58,636 nt of DNA, taken from Actinomycetota bacterium. GTDB lineage: Bacteria > Actinomycetota > Thermoleophilia > Solirubrobacterales > Solirubrobacteraceae. The DNA lies in the NCBI GenBank assembly GCA_009699245.1, contig WLOQ01000008.1:55136-113771 (forward strand). The letters are read 5' to 3'. The notes beneath the pieces are model-generated. The model worked only from the letters and a program-made list of their open reading frames with translations. It ran no database searches and had not been told where the DNA came from. Made by a program: the position numbers and the translations under genes. This document shows, in pieces, positions 1-9,321 of this stretch; within the stretch, counting starts at the first letter, position 1, and each line of letters begins with the position of its first letter.

Positions 1-554
1 CCCACAACCGCGTGCTCGTCGTCGAGGTCATGGGACGGCACGCCGGCTGGATCGCCTGCCACGCGGGAATGGCCGGTGGCGCCGACGCGATCCTCGTCCC
101 CGAGCGCCCCTTCGACCTCGACGAGGTCTGTGACCACCTGCGCGCCCGCCACGCCCGCGGTCGCTCCTTCTCCATCGTCGTCGCGAGCGAGGGTGCCCGG
201 CCCGCGCAGGGGAGCATCACGACGCGCGAAGGCGGTGTCGACGAGTTCGGGCACGTGCGGCTCGGCGGGATCGCTGCGTGGCTCGAGAACGAGATCGAGG
301 CGCGGACCGGCTTTGAGACGCGCATGGTCGTCCTCGGCCACGTCCAGCGCGGCGGCACGCCGACGGCGTACGACCGCGTGCTCGCGACCCGTTACGGCGT
401 CGAGGCGGTCGACGCGCTCACCCGCGGCGAGAGCGGCGTTATGGTCGCGCTTCGCGGCACCGAGATCCTCACGATCCCGCTCGAGGAGGCGCTGGCAGCG
501 CCGAAGCTCCTCGACCCGGAGCTCTTCGCCACCGCAGCGGTCTTCTTCGGCTGA
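1..554 (+). CDS. pfkA: 6-phosphofructokinase, C-terminal part (5' end outside window)
   Basis: This is the C-terminal part of an ATP- or PPi-dependent 6-phosphofructokinase, the committed step of glycolysis in the cytosol. The reading frame is open to the window edge (codons in phase with base 3), so the N-terminus with the nucleotide-binding GGDxPG-type motif is not visible. The visible part carries MGRHAGWIA, which corresponds to the substrate-binding MGR segment. It also carries GHVQRGGTPTAYDR, the conserved fructose-6-phosphate-binding stretch with His and Arg. The ATP/PPi choice cannot be read because the deciding residues are upstream. A small membrane ORF and a universal stress gene follow on the same strand. 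The assignment to the family is secure. Confidence 0.93.
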   Translation, partial: HNRVLVVEVMGRHAGWIACHAGMAGGADAILVPERPFDLDEVCDHLRARHARGRSFSIVVASEGARPAQGSITTREGGVDEFGHVRLGGIAAWLENEIEARTGFETRMVVLGHVQRGGTPTAYDRVLATRYGVEAVDALTRGESGVMVALRGTEILTIPLEEALAAPKLLDPELFATAAVFFG

Positions 555-578
555 GCCGCGCGCGGCGGTTCCCGGCCC

Positions 579-584
579 TACCCT
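579..584 (+). promoter_or_regulatory. putative -10 hexamer (TACCCT) of a leaderless transcript
   Basis: TACCCT ends 6 bases before the ATG at 591 and fits the TANNNT pattern seen before many starts in this window. It supports the short ORF at 591 being a real gene with a leaderless mRNA. No convincing -35 is visible. Confidence 0.4.
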
Positions 585-590
585 CTGGGC

Positions 591-677
591 ATGTCTCCGT
601 TCTGGGTCTGGACACAGATCGCGATCGTGATCGTCGTGCTCATCGGCATGGTGGTCGCGGTGACGAAACTCGTCTGA
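591..677 (+). CDS. 28-residue single-span membrane peptide
   Basis: This short ORF encodes 28 residues: a short polar start (MSPFWVWTQ), a continuous hydrophobic span of about 16 residues (IAIVIVVLIGMVVAV) and a TKLV tail. That is a typical one-helix membrane miniprotein. A TANNNT hexamer sits 6 bases before the ATG. Its stop codon is part of TGAGGAG, which appears to be the ribosome-binding site of the universal stress gene starting at 690. The two are therefore probably cotranscribed and translationally coupled. I recognise no family. Its role could be modulating a membrane complex or acting as a leader for the stress gene, and nothing in the sequence decides this. Confidence 0.5.
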   Translation: MSPFWVWTQIAIVIVVLIGMVVAVTKLV

Positions 678-689
678 GGAGCGCCGCCG

Positions 690-1133
690 GTGTTTGAGGG
701 AATCGTGGTCGGGACCGATGGATCGGCGACGGCGGCTCAGGCCGTCGGTCACGCCACGCATCTCGCGGCCCAGGCTGGGGCGCGGCTGCAGATCGTGAGC
801 GCCTACGAGCCGGTGCCGGAGGCGCGCCTGCGCGCGGAGGCGCAGCTCGCGCCGACCGACGTCCAATGGGCGATCAACCCCCGCGAGGACGTCGACGCGA
901 CGCTTGAGGAGGCCGCCACCGAGGCGCGTGCGCTCGGCGTCGAGGTCGAGCTGCACGCCCGTCAGGGCGACCCGGCCGACGCGATCCTCGACGTCGCCGA
1001 GGAGACCGGCGCCGATCTCATCGTGATCGGCAACAAGGGCCTCACCGGCGCCAAGCGCTTCCTGCTCGGGTCGGTCCCGAACAAGGTCAGTCACCACGCT
1101 CCGTGTAGCGTGCTGATCATCCGGACGAGCTAG
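690..1133 (+). CDS. universal stress protein (UspA family)
   Basis: This is a 147-residue single-domain Usp. The N-terminus IVVGTDGSATA forms the first strand and the Asp of the ATP-binding fold. Near the C-terminus lies VIGNKGLTGAKRFLLGSV, matching the G-x2-G-x9-G-(S/T) nucleotide-binding signature, followed by ...PCSVLII, the usual last strand. It is thus predicted to be an ATP-binding Usp. The start is GTG, preceded by GAGGAG with good spacing. The 28-residue membrane peptide lies 12 bases upstream. The gene converges with the subtilase gene and their ends overlap by four bases. Usp proteins act in the cytosol in stress survival; the specific role here is unknown. Confidence 0.92.
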   Translation: MFEGIVVGTDGSATAAQAVGHATHLAAQAGARLQIVSAYEPVPEARLRAEAQLAPTDVQWAINPREDVDATLEEAATEARALGVEVELHARQGDPADAILDVAEETGADLIVIGNKGLTGAKRFLLGSVPNKVSHHAPCSVLIIRTS

Positions 1134-2458
1134 CCGCCGGTCCCGCCGCCCGCCGGCGCGGTCGCGGCGGCAGCATCGACGAGCCCCGCGCCATAGGACG
1201 TATCGCGCCCCACCGGGCCGAGGTCGCGCGCGGTGTCCTTGAGCCGGCGCTCAAGCGTCACGGGTGACGGGTTCGGGCCGAGGACGCCGACCGCGAGCAC
1301 GAGCGCCGCGGTCGCCGACACATGCGGGACGGCCATCGAGGTGCCCTCGTACGTCGTCGGCATCCCGAAGCGCCGAGCCGTGCGCCCGAAGAGCGTCACC
1401 TGCACGATGTTGCGCCCCATGCTCTCGCTGACACCGCAGTTCGGGTCGTCCGCGATGGCGGCATCCGCCCCGCCACCGGGGGCCACGATGTCAAGGCCGC
1501 GGCCACGGTTGGAGAACTCGGCGAGGCAGCCGTGCTCCGTCGTCGCACCGACCGAGACGACCCCCCAGGCCCGTGCGGGATAGGCGATCCGCGCGGCGCC
1601 CTCGTTGCCGGCGGCCGCGATGACGATCGCCCCGCGCCCACGTGCGAAGGAGATCGCCTGGAGCAGCTCGGGAATGTCCGCAGCGGTGACCTGCGCGTCG
1701 AACTCCAGGCTGAGGTTGATGATCTTCGCCCCGCGGCGGGCGGCGTACCGAACCCCCTCCGCGATGTCCGCGGCGTTACCCTCGCCCGCGCGATCGAGCA
1801 CGCGGACCGGCATGATGCGCGCGCCGTAGGCGAGCCCCGTCACGCCGACGCCGTTGTTCGTCGCCTCGGCGATGGTCGCCGCGACGTGCGTGCCGTGGCC
1901 GTTGCGGTCGAGCGGGTAGCGGTCACGATCGACGAAGTCGTACCCGCGCACGAACTGCGAGGCGCTGAAGTCCGGCGACCGACGCAGCGGCGGCTTGTTG
2001 CGGTAGGCGACACCGGTGTCGAGGACGGCGACGGTCACGCCGCGGCCACCGGGAGCGCCCGCCGCGATCGCGTTCGCCCACGCCTCGGGTGCGCGCACGC
2101 CGAACTCGCCCGCGAAGTTCCACTGCAGGCTCTGCCAGCCACCGGGCGTCTCCGTGTTGCCCGGGTCGTTCGGGATGAACGCCGGCCCGGCGGTGGCCGC
2201 CATCCGCGCGCGGACGTTCGGGACGGCGTACCGCACATCCGGGCGCTCGCGCAGCCGGCGGATGGTGCCGCTCACGTCCTGGACCTTGAGCACCTGGTGC
2301 CCATCAGCCCCATGTGCCGCCGCCTGAGCGCCCGTCCCCGGCCGGTACTGGACGACGACCTCTCCGGGCACCGCGTCCAGGGCGAACGCAGGCGCGGCCG
2401 ACGCCGCGGCGAGCGCGACGGCGGAAAGGGGCAGAAGGATGCGGAGGAGGCGGATCAC
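1130..2458 (-). CDS. secreted S8 (subtilisin-like) serine protease
   Basis: This 442-residue exported protease has a signal peptide at about residues 1-26 (basic MIRLLR, hydrophobic core, cleavage near AFA-LD). A short propeptide-like region follows (residues 27-90, beginning VPGEVVVQYRPG, as in inhibitor I9-type prodomains). The S8 domain runs from about 110 to 430. The catalytic triad is readable: Asp147 in VAVLDTGV, His188 in NGHGTHVAATIAEA and Ser374 in EGTSMAVPHVSA, with oxyanion Asn285 in AAAGNEG. The protein ends in a short Gly-rich tail with no sorting signal, so it is probably released or loosely held. The start is GTG. It is divergent from tadA across about 80 bases. Confidence 0.93.
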   Translation of the reverse strand: MIRLLRILLPLSAVALAAASAAPAFALDAVPGEVVVQYRPGTGAQAAAHGADGHQVLKVQDVSGTIRRLRERPDVRYAVPNVRARMAATAGPAFIPNDPGNTETPGGWQSLQWNFAGEFGVRAPEAWANAIAAGAPGGRGVTVAVLDTGVAYRNKPPLRRSPDFSASQFVRGYDFVDRDRYPLDRNGHGTHVAATIAEATNNGVGVTGLAYGARIMPVRVLDRAGEGNAADIAEGVRYAARRGAKIINLSLEFDAQVTAADIPELLQAISFARGRGAIVIAAAGNEGAARIAYPARAWGVVSVGATTEHGCLAEFSNRGRGLDIVAPGGGADAAIADDPNCGVSESMGRNIVQVTLFGRTARRFGMPTTYEGTSMAVPHVSATAALVLAVGVLGPNPSPVTLERRLKDTARDLGPVGRDTSYGAGLVDAAAATAPAGGGTGG

Positions 2459-2533
2459 GGATCGGAGGTACCAGGCGCTACAGATCTACAAACACCGTCA
2501 CAGCGCCGAAGTTCCGTCAGCGCGCGATGATGA

Positions 2534-3010
<477 letters not shown>

Positions 3011-3014
3011 GCGC

Positions 3015-3575
3015 TCAGCGCCCGAGGCGCGGGCCGCGCTCGTCGACGGTGAGCTCGTCCGCGCCGTGGCGGTCGTCGAGGTCGAGGTCGAGGTTCGTCA
3101 TCGCGGCGGCGAGGCCGGCGTAAATGGCGACCAGCAGGTGGAGTTCGATGAGCTCGCGGTCGCTGAGCGCGGCGCGCGTCGCGGCGAGCAGCGCGTCGCT
3201 CGAGCGCTCGCGGCGCACGATCACCCCGGTCATTTCGAGCAGCGCACGCTCGCCGGGGTCGAACGCCGCATGGTCCCGCGCCTCGAGCGCGGCGATCTCC
3301 GCGTCGGTGATGTCGCAGAGCCGCGCGACCGGGACGTGCTGGTCCCACTCGTAGGGCGAGTGCGCGAGCAGCGCGACCTCGAGGATCACGAGCTCGCGCC
3401 GGCGCGGCGAGAGTTCGGCGTCGCTCCAGAGCCCGCCGGTGAAGGTGAGGAAGTTCGCAAAGCCCGGATCGGCATGGGCCATCAGCCGAAAGACGTTGAG
3501 CGGCGGCAGGGAATCGAGCGCGGCGCGCCCGGCGTCTGAGAGCGTCGCTGGGTCGGCGTAGGGGATGCGCGTCAT
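3015..3575 (-). CDS. carboxymuconolactone decarboxylase (CMD/AhpD-fold) family protein
   Basis: This all-alpha CMD-fold protein has about 186 residues from MTRIPYADPA. The segment ELVILEVALLAHSPYEWDQH is the characteristic CMD helix pair with the conserved Glu-Trp-x2-His. The CxxC redox pair of true AhpD is absent here, so peroxidase-reductase activity is unlikely and a decarboxylase or binding role is more probable. The C-terminal tail (about 25 residues, many Asp/Arg) is extra. The start at 3575 is preferred over the longer frame from 3608 because TATCGT sits 7 bases upstream of this ATG. The substrate cannot be inferred. Confidence 0.8.
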   Translation of the reverse strand: MTRIPYADPATLSDAGRAALDSLPPLNVFRLMAHADPGFANFLTFTGGLWSDAELSPRRRELVILEVALLAHSPYEWDQHVPVARLCDITDAEIAALEARDHAAFDPGERALLEMTGVIVRRERSSDALLAATRAALSDRELIELHLLVAIYAGLAAAMTNLDLDLDDRHGADELTVDERGPRLGR

Positions 3576-3582
3576 GGCCGCC

Positions 3583-3588
3583 ACGATA
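3583..3588 (-). promoter_or_regulatory. putative -10 hexamer (TATCGT) for the CMD-family gene
   Basis: On the minus strand TATCGT lies 7 bases before the ATG at 3575, matching the leaderless pattern seen elsewhere in the window. It also supports the shorter start for that gene. Confidence 0.45.
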
Positions 3589-3592
3589 CGGG

Positions 3593-3622
3593 CCGAGGGC
3601 GGGGCCAAAGCCCCGCCCTCGG
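3593..3622 (-). terminator. 13-bp perfect GC hairpin between two minus-strand genes
   Basis: CCGAGGGCGGGGC and its exact reverse complement are separated by a CAAA loop (13-bp stem). The hairpin lies 35 bases past the stop of the flavin monooxygenase-like gene and just upstream of the promoter hexamer of the CMD gene, so it is well placed to terminate the former. There is no run of T on either side, as is common for hairpins in GC-rich actinobacteria. Termination is inferred. Confidence 0.6.
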
Positions 3623-3656
3623 AAAGACGGTCCTGCGTCAGTGGCCGAAGGGCCGA

Positions 3657-4934
3657 TCAGACGAAGACGTGATCGCCCAGCGCCATCGCCGGCGGCATGT
3701 GCCCGTTGAGCACGGCGCCGTAGTTCTCGAGCGTCGTCGTGACGTTGAACGCCGCGTGCATCGGCATCGCCAGGCTGTCGGCGGCGATCGTCGAGAGCGG
3801 CGATGCGTCGTCGAGCGCCGAGGCGCCCGCGTCCATCATCAGCATGTTCACGGCCTCCTGGGCGAGCTTGCCCGCGTAGCCGAGGTCGGCGCGCGTCTTC
3901 GTACGGTCGGCGACCGACACGTCCTCGCCCGTCGCAGCCCACATGTCCAGGCGGGCGCAGCCGCGATGCAGCAGCAGGTCCGCCGCGTCGATCTTCTGTG
4001 CGGCCTCTGCGGCGATGAGGTGCGTACGCACCGCAGCCGACTTGTCGAGGTACGTCGTGCTGGCGATCGGGCGGCCGGCGGCACGCTCGAGGTAGATCTC
4101 CAGCGCGGCGCGGCCGAGGCCGACCGAGATCGGCGCGAGGCCGTAGATGACGCCCGTGAGCCACGGCTGACGCATGAAGTCCGGCACATCGGTGATGTGG
4201 GAGTTCGTGAGGACGCGGCTCATGTAGCCGACGCGATGGTCGGGCACGAAGACCTCGTCCTTGATGCGGATCACGTTGCTCGCCGAGCCGCCCATGGCGA
4301 GCATGTGCCACTCGTCGAGGATCTCGCAGTCCTCCATCGGGATGAGGGGCGCGAGCGTGTCGACGAACTCGTCGTTCTCGTTGAAGAGATCCACGCGGGG
4401 CATGACCCAGCCCGCGAGCTGCGAGCCCGACGCCCACGGCCACTCGCCGCCGGCCTCGATGCGCACGCCGCCCTCGACCTTGCGGCCCTTGGCGACCTTG
4501 CGCGGGTAGAACGGCGCGGTGCCCGGGAGGCCGCTGGCGAAGAACTCCTCGCGACCCTCCGGCGGCAGGACGGTGCCGCCGAGGAACCAGACGTCATTGA
4601 TGATGCCGACGGTCCACGCGGTCGAGCCGCAGCCGCGCGCGAGCTCGGCGATGACCGCCGCGTACGTCTGGTTGTCGATCTCGATCCCGCCGTGCTCGCG
4701 CGGCAGGCGCAGGTTCAGCAGCCCGTTGGCGCGCAGCTCCTCGGCCGTGGCGTCGGGCAGGCGGCGCAGGGCCTTGGTCTCCAGACGACGCTCGCGCAGG
4801 GCCGGGACCATGTCGCGGGCGCGCATGATGACCTCTTCGCGCTCGGGGCTGAGCGGCATGCCGCCGAGGGAGGTGAACGGCGGGATGTCGTTCAGGAAGA
4901 ACGTCTTCTCGCCGGCTGAGGGGGTGGTGGCCAT
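3657..4934 (-). CDS. acyl-CoA dehydrogenase-fold flavin monooxygenase/oxidoreductase (group D type)
   Basis: This 425-residue protein has the acyl-CoA dehydrogenase fold. The N-terminal helical domain includes LRLPREHGG. The beta domain carries AGGEWPWASGSQLAGWVM, and the helical C-terminal domain carries ARGCGSTAWTVGI-type and ALEIYLERAAGR-type segments. The whole resembles reduced-flavin-dependent monooxygenases such as HsaA or the C2 component of 4-hydroxyphenylacetate hydroxylase, more than CoA-ester dehydrogenases. No catalytic Glu of classical dehydrogenases could be located. The start is ATG at 4934, with GAGGAG about 10 bases upstream. The longer frame to 5093 has no support. No flavin reductase partner is adjacent. 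The substrate is unknown, perhaps an aromatic or steroid-like compound. Confidence 0.75.
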   Translation of the reverse strand: MATTPSAGEKTFFLNDIPPFTSLGGMPLSPEREEVIMRARDMVPALRERRLETKALRRLPDATAEELRANGLLNLRLPREHGGIEIDNQTYAAVIAELARGCGSTAWTVGIINDVWFLGGTVLPPEGREEFFASGLPGTAPFYPRKVAKGRKVEGGVRIEAGGEWPWASGSQLAGWVMPRVDLFNENDEFVDTLAPLIPMEDCEILDEWHMLAMGGSASNVIRIKDEVFVPDHRVGYMSRVLTNSHITDVPDFMRQPWLTGVIYGLAPISVGLGRAALEIYLERAAGRPIASTTYLDKSAAVRTHLIAAEAAQKIDAADLLLHRGCARLDMWAATGEDVSVADRTKTRADLGYAGKLAQEAVNMLMMDAGASALDDASPLSTIAADSLAMPMHAAFNVTTTLENYGAVLNGHMPPAMALGDHVFV

Positions 4935-4972
4935 GGACGAATACTCCTCGTTGAAAGGGACTGCCGGGGACC

Positions 4973-4983
4973 GTACCGGGTAC
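4973..4983. promoter_or_regulatory. 11-bp palindrome upstream of the flavin monooxygenase-like gene
   Basis: GTACC-G-GGTAC is a perfect 5-1-5 palindrome about 40 bases upstream of the ATG at 4934. It could be an operator. The rest of the 217-base interval up to the tRNA gene contains nothing else I can name. Confidence 0.25.
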
Positions 4984-5151
4984 CGCAGGGCTGATGACTC
5001 GCCGAAACGATCCCAGGTGTATGCCCGCGCGACAACGGGGTTTCCCGCAGACCTGCGACGTGGCGCAATCGGAACCAGGCGGGCAGCGAACACGGCGGAC
5101 GCGCACCCGCTACCGTTCAGTAGGCCGTCGTTCTGAGTCGTGCGACGCCCT

Positions 5152-5241
5152 GGAGGGGTGCCGGAGTGGTTGAACGGGGCGGTCTCGAAAACCGTTGTAG
5201 GGGTAACCCCTCTACCGAGAGTTCGAATCTCTCCCCCTCCG
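5152..5241 (+). tRNA. tRNA-Ser, anticodon CGA
   Basis: This is a 90-base class II tRNA. The acceptor stem GGAGGGG (5152-5158) pairs with CCCCTCC (5234-5240), and G5241 is the discriminator. The T arm is GAGAG-TTCGAAT-CTCTC. The anticodon loop is CTCGAAA, giving CGA (reads UCG). The long variable arm (about TAGGGGTAACCCCTCTA) is typical of tRNA-Ser. No CCA is encoded. Confidence 0.96.
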
Positions 5242-5272
5242 CTGCCGCGCCTTGTCGAGTGAGGTTTCAGCG

Positions 5273-5298
5273 AGGCCGTCTCACGCCGGAGGCCTTTT
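5273..5298 (+). terminator. weak hairpin with T run after tRNA-Ser
   Basis: AGGCC and GGCCT (5273-5277, 5291-5295) form a 5-bp stem with a 13-base loop, followed by TTT. It lies 31 bases past the tRNA and may end its transcript. The short stem makes this tentative. Confidence 0.3.
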
Positions 5299-5472
5299 CA
5301 GCCGGTGAAGACCGGCAGGAGCCGCGAGAACCGGACGATCCGCACGCCGCTGCGTGCCTTGCCGCCGGTCGGGGTGAACGTCGTGCGGACCACGACGCGC
5401 AGCGAGCCCGAAAGACACGCAGCGCGCGCATGGCTTGCTCGGCAGCGAGCGCTTGTTGCCTTTGAAGCTCAT
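5298..5472 (-). pseudogene. possible frameshifted C-terminal remnant of a secreted protein
   Basis: The 309-base gap between tRNA-Ser and glcD has no intact gene. On the minus strand one frame starts with [17 protein letters not shown] and, after a one-base shift near 5420, continues as [20 protein letters not shown] through [15 protein letters not shown] to a TGA at 5298-5300. The joined text looks like the end of an exported beta-rich protein, with an even strand-like pattern and Cys, but neither frame alone looks like a protein. No promoter-like hexamer precedes the ATG. I read this as a decayed gene tail; chance coding in GC-rich DNA is the alternative. Confidence 0.3.
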
Positions 5473-5537
5473 CGGTCGGGGTACGGGCGAGCTCGGCGCC
5501 CGGCGCGCGGGGTCCGGGACACGCGATCGCCGCCCGG

Positions 5538-5543
5538 TATACA
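5538..5543 (+). promoter_or_regulatory. putative -10 (TATACA) for the glcDEF operon
   Basis: TATACA ends 7 bases before the ATG of glcD. The spacing matches the leaderless pattern seen in the window, and no Shine-Dalgarno is present. Confidence 0.4.
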
Positions 5544-5550
5544 TCAAGGC

Positions 5551-6933
5551 ATGAATGACGTGGTCGCGGCGCTCGGCGGGATCGGTCTCGGTGACCGCCT
5601 GCTGACGGGCCCGGCGGCGCTCGCCGCGTTCAGCTCCGACGCCCAGACCGCGTTCCAACAGCGCGCCATCGCCGTCGTCGTCGCCGAGACCGTCGGCGAG
5701 GTCCAGGCCGCGGTGCGCGTCTGCCATGCCGCCGGTGTGCCGTTCGTCGCGCGCGGCAGCGGCACCTCCCTCTCCGGCGGGTCGCTGCCGGTCGAGGGTG
5801 GCGTGCTGATCGCGCTCAACCGGATGAACCGCGTGCTGCGCGTCGATGCGGACACCCGCACCGCCGTCGTCGAGCCGGGCGTGATCAATCTCGACGTCAC
5901 CCGCGCCGCCACACCGCACGGCCTGTACTACGCGCCCGACCCGTCGAGCCAGTCGATCTGCACGATCGGCGGCAACATCGCCTTCAACTCTGGCGGAGCG
6001 CACTGCCTACTTCACGGCATGACGAGCAACCACGTCCTCGGCGTGCGCGTCGTCCTGCCGGACGGTGAGCTCGCGGAGCTCGGCGGCCCGTCGGCCGAGA
6101 CGCCAGGCCCGGACTGGACCGGCCTCTTCTGCGGGTCCGAGGGGCTCTTCGGGATCGTCGTCGAGGCGACGCTGCGCCTCATGCCCGTCCCCGAGGCCGT
6201 GCGCACCTCGCTTGCGGTCTACGACAGCCTCGAGGCGGCCGGCGACGCGGTCGCGCAGATCGTCCGCGCCGGCCTGCTCCCCGTCGCGCTGGAGATCATG
6301 GACGCGCTCGCGATCGAGGCGGCCGAGGCCTCAGTCAAGCCGGGCTACCCGCCGGGCGCCACGGCCCTGCTGATCGTCGAGCTCGAGGGCGAGCGCGACG
6401 TCGTGGACGCCGACGCCGCGCGGCTCGACGCGCTGCTCACGGCCTCCGGCGCGCGCGAGTTTCTCGCCACCGAGGACCTGGACGAGCGGGCGCTGATCTG
6501 GAAGGGCCGCAAGGCGGCGTTCTCCGCGGTCGGCTGGCTCGCGCCCGACTACATCGTCCAGGACGGCGTCGTGCCGCGCACACGCCTCGGCGAGGCGCTC
6601 GTCGAGATCGGCCGCATGAGCGAGGAGTCCGGCATCCGCGTCGCCAACGTCTTCCATGCGGGCGACGGCAACCTGCACCCCCTGATCCTCTTCGACTCCG
6701 CCGTCCCCGGCGAGCTCGAGCGGGCCGAGCGGCTCGGCGGCGACATCCTGAGGCTCTGCATCGCGCTCGGCGGGTCGATCACCGGCGAGCACGGCGTCGG
6801 GATCGAGAAGCGCGAGTACCTCCCACTGATGTACGCGCCCGACGACCTCGCGGCGATGCGCCGCCTGCGCGACGGCGTCGACCCCGCGGGGCTCGCGAAC
6901 CCCGGGAAGATGCTCGCCCCCGAGGCCGCATGA
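5551..6933 (+). CDS. glcD: glycolate oxidase subunit GlcD (FAD-linked oxidase)
   Basis: This 460-residue FAD-binding subunit belongs to glycolate (or D-lactate) oxidase, which oxidises 2-hydroxyacids to 2-oxoacids and passes electrons through GlcF to the membrane quinone pool. The PCMH-type FAD domain contains [19 protein letters not shown] and [15 protein letters not shown]. The C-terminal FAD-oxidase domain includes [16 protein letters not shown] and [16 protein letters not shown], both diagnostic of the GlcD/DLD group. The ATG at 5551 is chosen over a frame opening at 5305, which runs through non-coding DNA. The stop overlaps the glcE start as ATGA, so the operon is translationally coupled. 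Confidence 0.92.
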   Translation: MNDVVAALGGIGLGDRLLTGPAALAAFSSDAQTAFQQRAIAVVVAETVGEVQAAVRVCHAAGVPFVARGSGTSLSGGSLPVEGGVLIALNRMNRVLRVDADTRTAVVEPGVINLDVTRAATPHGLYYAPDPSSQSICTIGGNIAFNSGGAHCLLHGMTSNHVLGVRVVLPDGELAELGGPSAETPGPDWTGLFCGSEGLFGIVVEATLRLMPVPEAVRTSLAVYDSLEAAGDAVAQIVRAGLLPVALEIMDALAIEAAEASVKPGYPPGATALLIVELEGERDVVDADAARLDALLTASGAREFLATEDLDERALIWKGRKAAFSAVGWLAPDYIVQDGVVPRTRLGEALVEIGRMSEESGIRVANVFHAGDGNLHPLILFDSAVPGELERAERLGGDILRLCIALGGSITGEHGVGIEKREYLPLMYAPDDLAAMRRLRDGVDPAGLANPGKMLAPEAA

Positions 6934-8033
6934 CGCTCGTCGCCGCGAGTGCCGCGGACGTCCGCGAAGCCGTCCTCTCGACCGACGGGCCGCTGCTGCC
7001 GGTCGCGGGCGCGACAAAGCCCGCCCTGTCCACCGCGCAGGACACCGCTGCGACGCCGCTCGACGTGTCCGCGCTGCGCGGGATCACGAGCTACGACCCG
7101 GCGGAGCTGACCTTCACCGCGCGCGCGGGGACGCCGGTGCGCGAGGCGGCAGCCGCGCTCGCCGAGCACGGCCAGTACCTCCCGTTCGATCCGCCGCTCG
7201 CCGATGCGGGCGCGACGCTCGGGGGAGCGGTCGCCGCGGGCGTCTCCGGATCGGGTGCCTTCCGCCATGGCGGCGTGCGCGACTTCATCATCGGGGTGCG
7301 CCTCGTGGACGGGACCGGCTCGCTGATCGCGGGCGGCGGACAGGTCGTGAAGAACGCCGCGGGCTTCGATCTGCCGAAGCTCATGGTCGGCTCGGCCGGG
7401 CGACTCGGCGTGCTCACCGAGCTGTCGTTCAAGGTCTTCCCGCACCCGCGCGCGACGACGACGCTGAGCTTCGAGCCGCTCGGCCGCGACGCAGCGCTCG
7501 CCACCGTCGCCCGCCTCGCGCGCGGCCCCGTGGCACTCGACGCGCTCGACGTCGAGCCCACTCCGGACGGCTCGCGGCGGATTCTCGCCCGCATCGGCGG
7601 CGACCCGGCGGCGCTCGACGCTCGTGCGGTGCGCCTCGCCTCGTATGTCGAGGCCCCGCACGAGCGCCTCGCACCCGACGAGGAGACGGCCCTGTGGCGC
7701 GACACCGGCGAGCTGCGCTGGGCTGCGCCCGGTGCGCTCGTCGCGCGGATCCCCGTCACCGCCCCCGCCATCCCGATGCTCGACGCGTTCCTCGCTGCGC
7801 ACCGCGCCGCGGCGCGCTGGACGCTCGGCGCGAACGCCGTGTGGGTCGCATGGCCCGCCGAGCTCCCCCCGCGCGAGCTCGGCGACGCGCTCGCCGGCCT
7901 GGGGCTGACCGCGGTCGCGCTGACCGGCACGGGCGGCCCGCTGCTCGGCGCCCGGCGCGGCGGCGCGTTCGCCGCGCGCGTGCGCGGCGCGCTCGATCCC
8001 GACGGGCGCTTCGCCGGGGCGGACCTCGCATGA
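6930..8033 (+). CDS. glcE: glycolate oxidase FAD-binding subunit GlcE
   Basis: This 367-residue second flavin subunit has an FAD-binding PCMH domain in the first 180 residues. Its motifs are [34 protein letters not shown] and [20 protein letters not shown]; the last is a hallmark of GlcE. The C-terminal half is divergent and Ala-rich. The gene overlaps glcD by 4 bases and glcF by 4 bases. It is therefore the middle gene of a compact glcDEF operon, whose product is a membrane-associated glycolate dehydrogenase. No adjacent glcC-type regulator is seen. Confidence 0.9.
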   Translation: MTLVAASAADVREAVLSTDGPLLPVAGATKPALSTAQDTAATPLDVSALRGITSYDPAELTFTARAGTPVREAAAALAEHGQYLPFDPPLADAGATLGGAVAAGVSGSGAFRHGGVRDFIIGVRLVDGTGSLIAGGGQVVKNAAGFDLPKLMVGSAGRLGVLTELSFKVFPHPRATTTLSFEPLGRDAALATVARLARGPVALDALDVEPTPDGSRRILARIGGDPAALDARAVRLASYVEAPHERLAPDEETALWRDTGELRWAAPGALVARIPVTAPAIPMLDAFLAAHRAAARWTLGANAVWVAWPAELPPRELGDALAGLGLTAVALTGTGGPLLGARRGGAFAARVRGALDPDGRFAGADLA

Positions 8034-9292
8034 GGCACGCACTCCCGATGGCGCAGATCGGGCCGCAGGCCGAGCCGATGGCGCGCGCGATCGGCGCGTG
8101 CGTCCATTGCGGGTTCTGCCTGCCGAGCTGCCCGACCTATGTCGAGCTCGGCGAGGAGATGGACTCCCCGCGCGGGCGGATCATCCTCATGAAGGAGGCG
8201 CTTGAGGGGACGATCGAGCTGGAGGCGGCGCTCCCCCACGTGGACCGCTGCCTCGGCTGCCTGGCGTGCGTCTCCGCGTGCCCGTCGGGTGTGCAGTACG
8301 GCGAGCTCCTGACACCGTTCCGCGCGTACGCCGAGCCGCGCCGCAAGCGTGGCGTCCTCGAGCGCGTCCAGCGGCGCCTCGTGCTGCAGACGCTCCCGTA
8401 CCCGCGGCGCCTGCGCCTCGCCGCGCGCGCCGCGCGCCTCGCCCGGCCGGTCGCCCGGGTCCTCCCCACGTCGCTCGCCACGATGCTGCGGCTGCTTCCG
8501 CGTGAGCTGCCCGCCGCGCAGCCGCTCCCCCACATCGTGCCCGCCGAGGGCGAGCGCCGCGCACGCGTCGCGCTGCTCGCCGGGTGCGCGCAGCAGGTGC
8601 TCGATCCCGACATCACCGCCGCGGCGATCCGGGTCCTCGCACGCAACGGCGTCGAGGTCGTGATCCCGGCGGACCAGGGCTGCTGCGGCGCGCTCGCCTC
8701 ACATACCGGCGCGGCCGCCCAGGCTCGCGCGCACGCCCGGGCCACGATGGCCGCATTCCCGCGCGACGTCGATGCCGTGATCACGACCGCTGCGGGCTGC
8801 GGCTCCGGGATGCAGGAGTACGGCACGCTGCTGCTCGGCGAGCCGGACCATGACGACGCTGCGCAGTTCGCGGGAGGCGTCGTCGACGTCTGCGCGTTCC
8901 TCGCCGAGCTCGGGCTGCGCGAGGCGCCTGCCACCCGCGCACCCGTCACCGTCGCCTACCAGGACGCGTGTCACCTCGCCCACGCTCAGGGCGTGCACAG
9001 CGCGCCGCGCCAGCTCCTCGACGCGATCGTCGGCGTCACGCTCATCGAGGTGCCGGAGGCTGAGCTCTGCTGCGGGTCAGCCGGCACGTACAACGTCGAA
9101 CAGCCCGAGATCGCCGCCGCACTCGGCCGTCGCAAGGCGGTGAACCTCAGCGCGACCGGCGCGCACGTGGTCGCGAGCGGCAACATCGGCTGTATGACGC
9201 AGATCAGCACGCACCTCAGCGAGCTCGGCCACGACCTTCCGGTTCTCCACACGATCCAGCTCCTCGATCGCGCCTACGCGCGCACGATGTAG
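8030..9292 (+). CDS. glcF: glycolate oxidase iron-sulfur subunit GlcF
   Basis: This 420-residue subunit has two N-terminal 4Fe-4S ferredoxin motifs ([12 protein letters not shown] and [12 protein letters not shown]). Two CCG domains follow, with GCAQQVL...[13 protein letters not shown] and [10 protein letters not shown]...[11 protein letters not shown]. This is the standard GlcF/heterodisulfide-reductase-like arrangement carrying electrons from GlcD/GlcE to the quinone pool at the membrane face. The ATG at 8030 overlaps the glcE stop (ATGA). The longer open frame from 7694 is only an overlap with glcE. It is the last gene of the operon; a hairpin lies 30 bases downstream. Confidence 0.93.
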   Translation: MRHALPMAQIGPQAEPMARAIGACVHCGFCLPSCPTYVELGEEMDSPRGRIILMKEALEGTIELEAALPHVDRCLGCLACVSACPSGVQYGELLTPFRAYAEPRRKRGVLERVQRRLVLQTLPYPRRLRLAARAARLARPVARVLPTSLATMLRLLPRELPAAQPLPHIVPAEGERRARVALLAGCAQQVLDPDITAAAIRVLARNGVEVVIPADQGCCGALASHTGAAAQARAHARATMAAFPRDVDAVITTAAGCGSGMQEYGTLLLGEPDHDDAAQFAGGVVDVCAFLAELGLREAPATRAPVTVAYQDACHLAHAQGVHSAPRQLLDAIVGVTLIEVPEAELCCGSAGTYNVEQPEIAAALGRRKAVNLSATGAHVVASGNIGCMTQISTHLSELGHDLPVLHTIQLLDRAYARTM

Positions 9293-9321
9293 GCTTCGCG
9301 ACCGAGCCGAAAGGCCGGACG

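Noticed and set aside
3015-3575. AhpD alkylhydroperoxidase
   Set aside because: The CxxC redox motif is missing, so only membership in the CMD fold is claimed.
3593-3622. CRISPR-type or phage attachment repeat
   Set aside because: There is a single copy and it is a perfect stem-loop after a gene, so a terminator is the simplest reading.
5281-6003. 240-residue minus-strand open frame running into glcD
   Set aside because: Only its 3' end looks protein-like; the rest is antisense to glcD. I kept only the 5298-5472 portion as a possible remnant.
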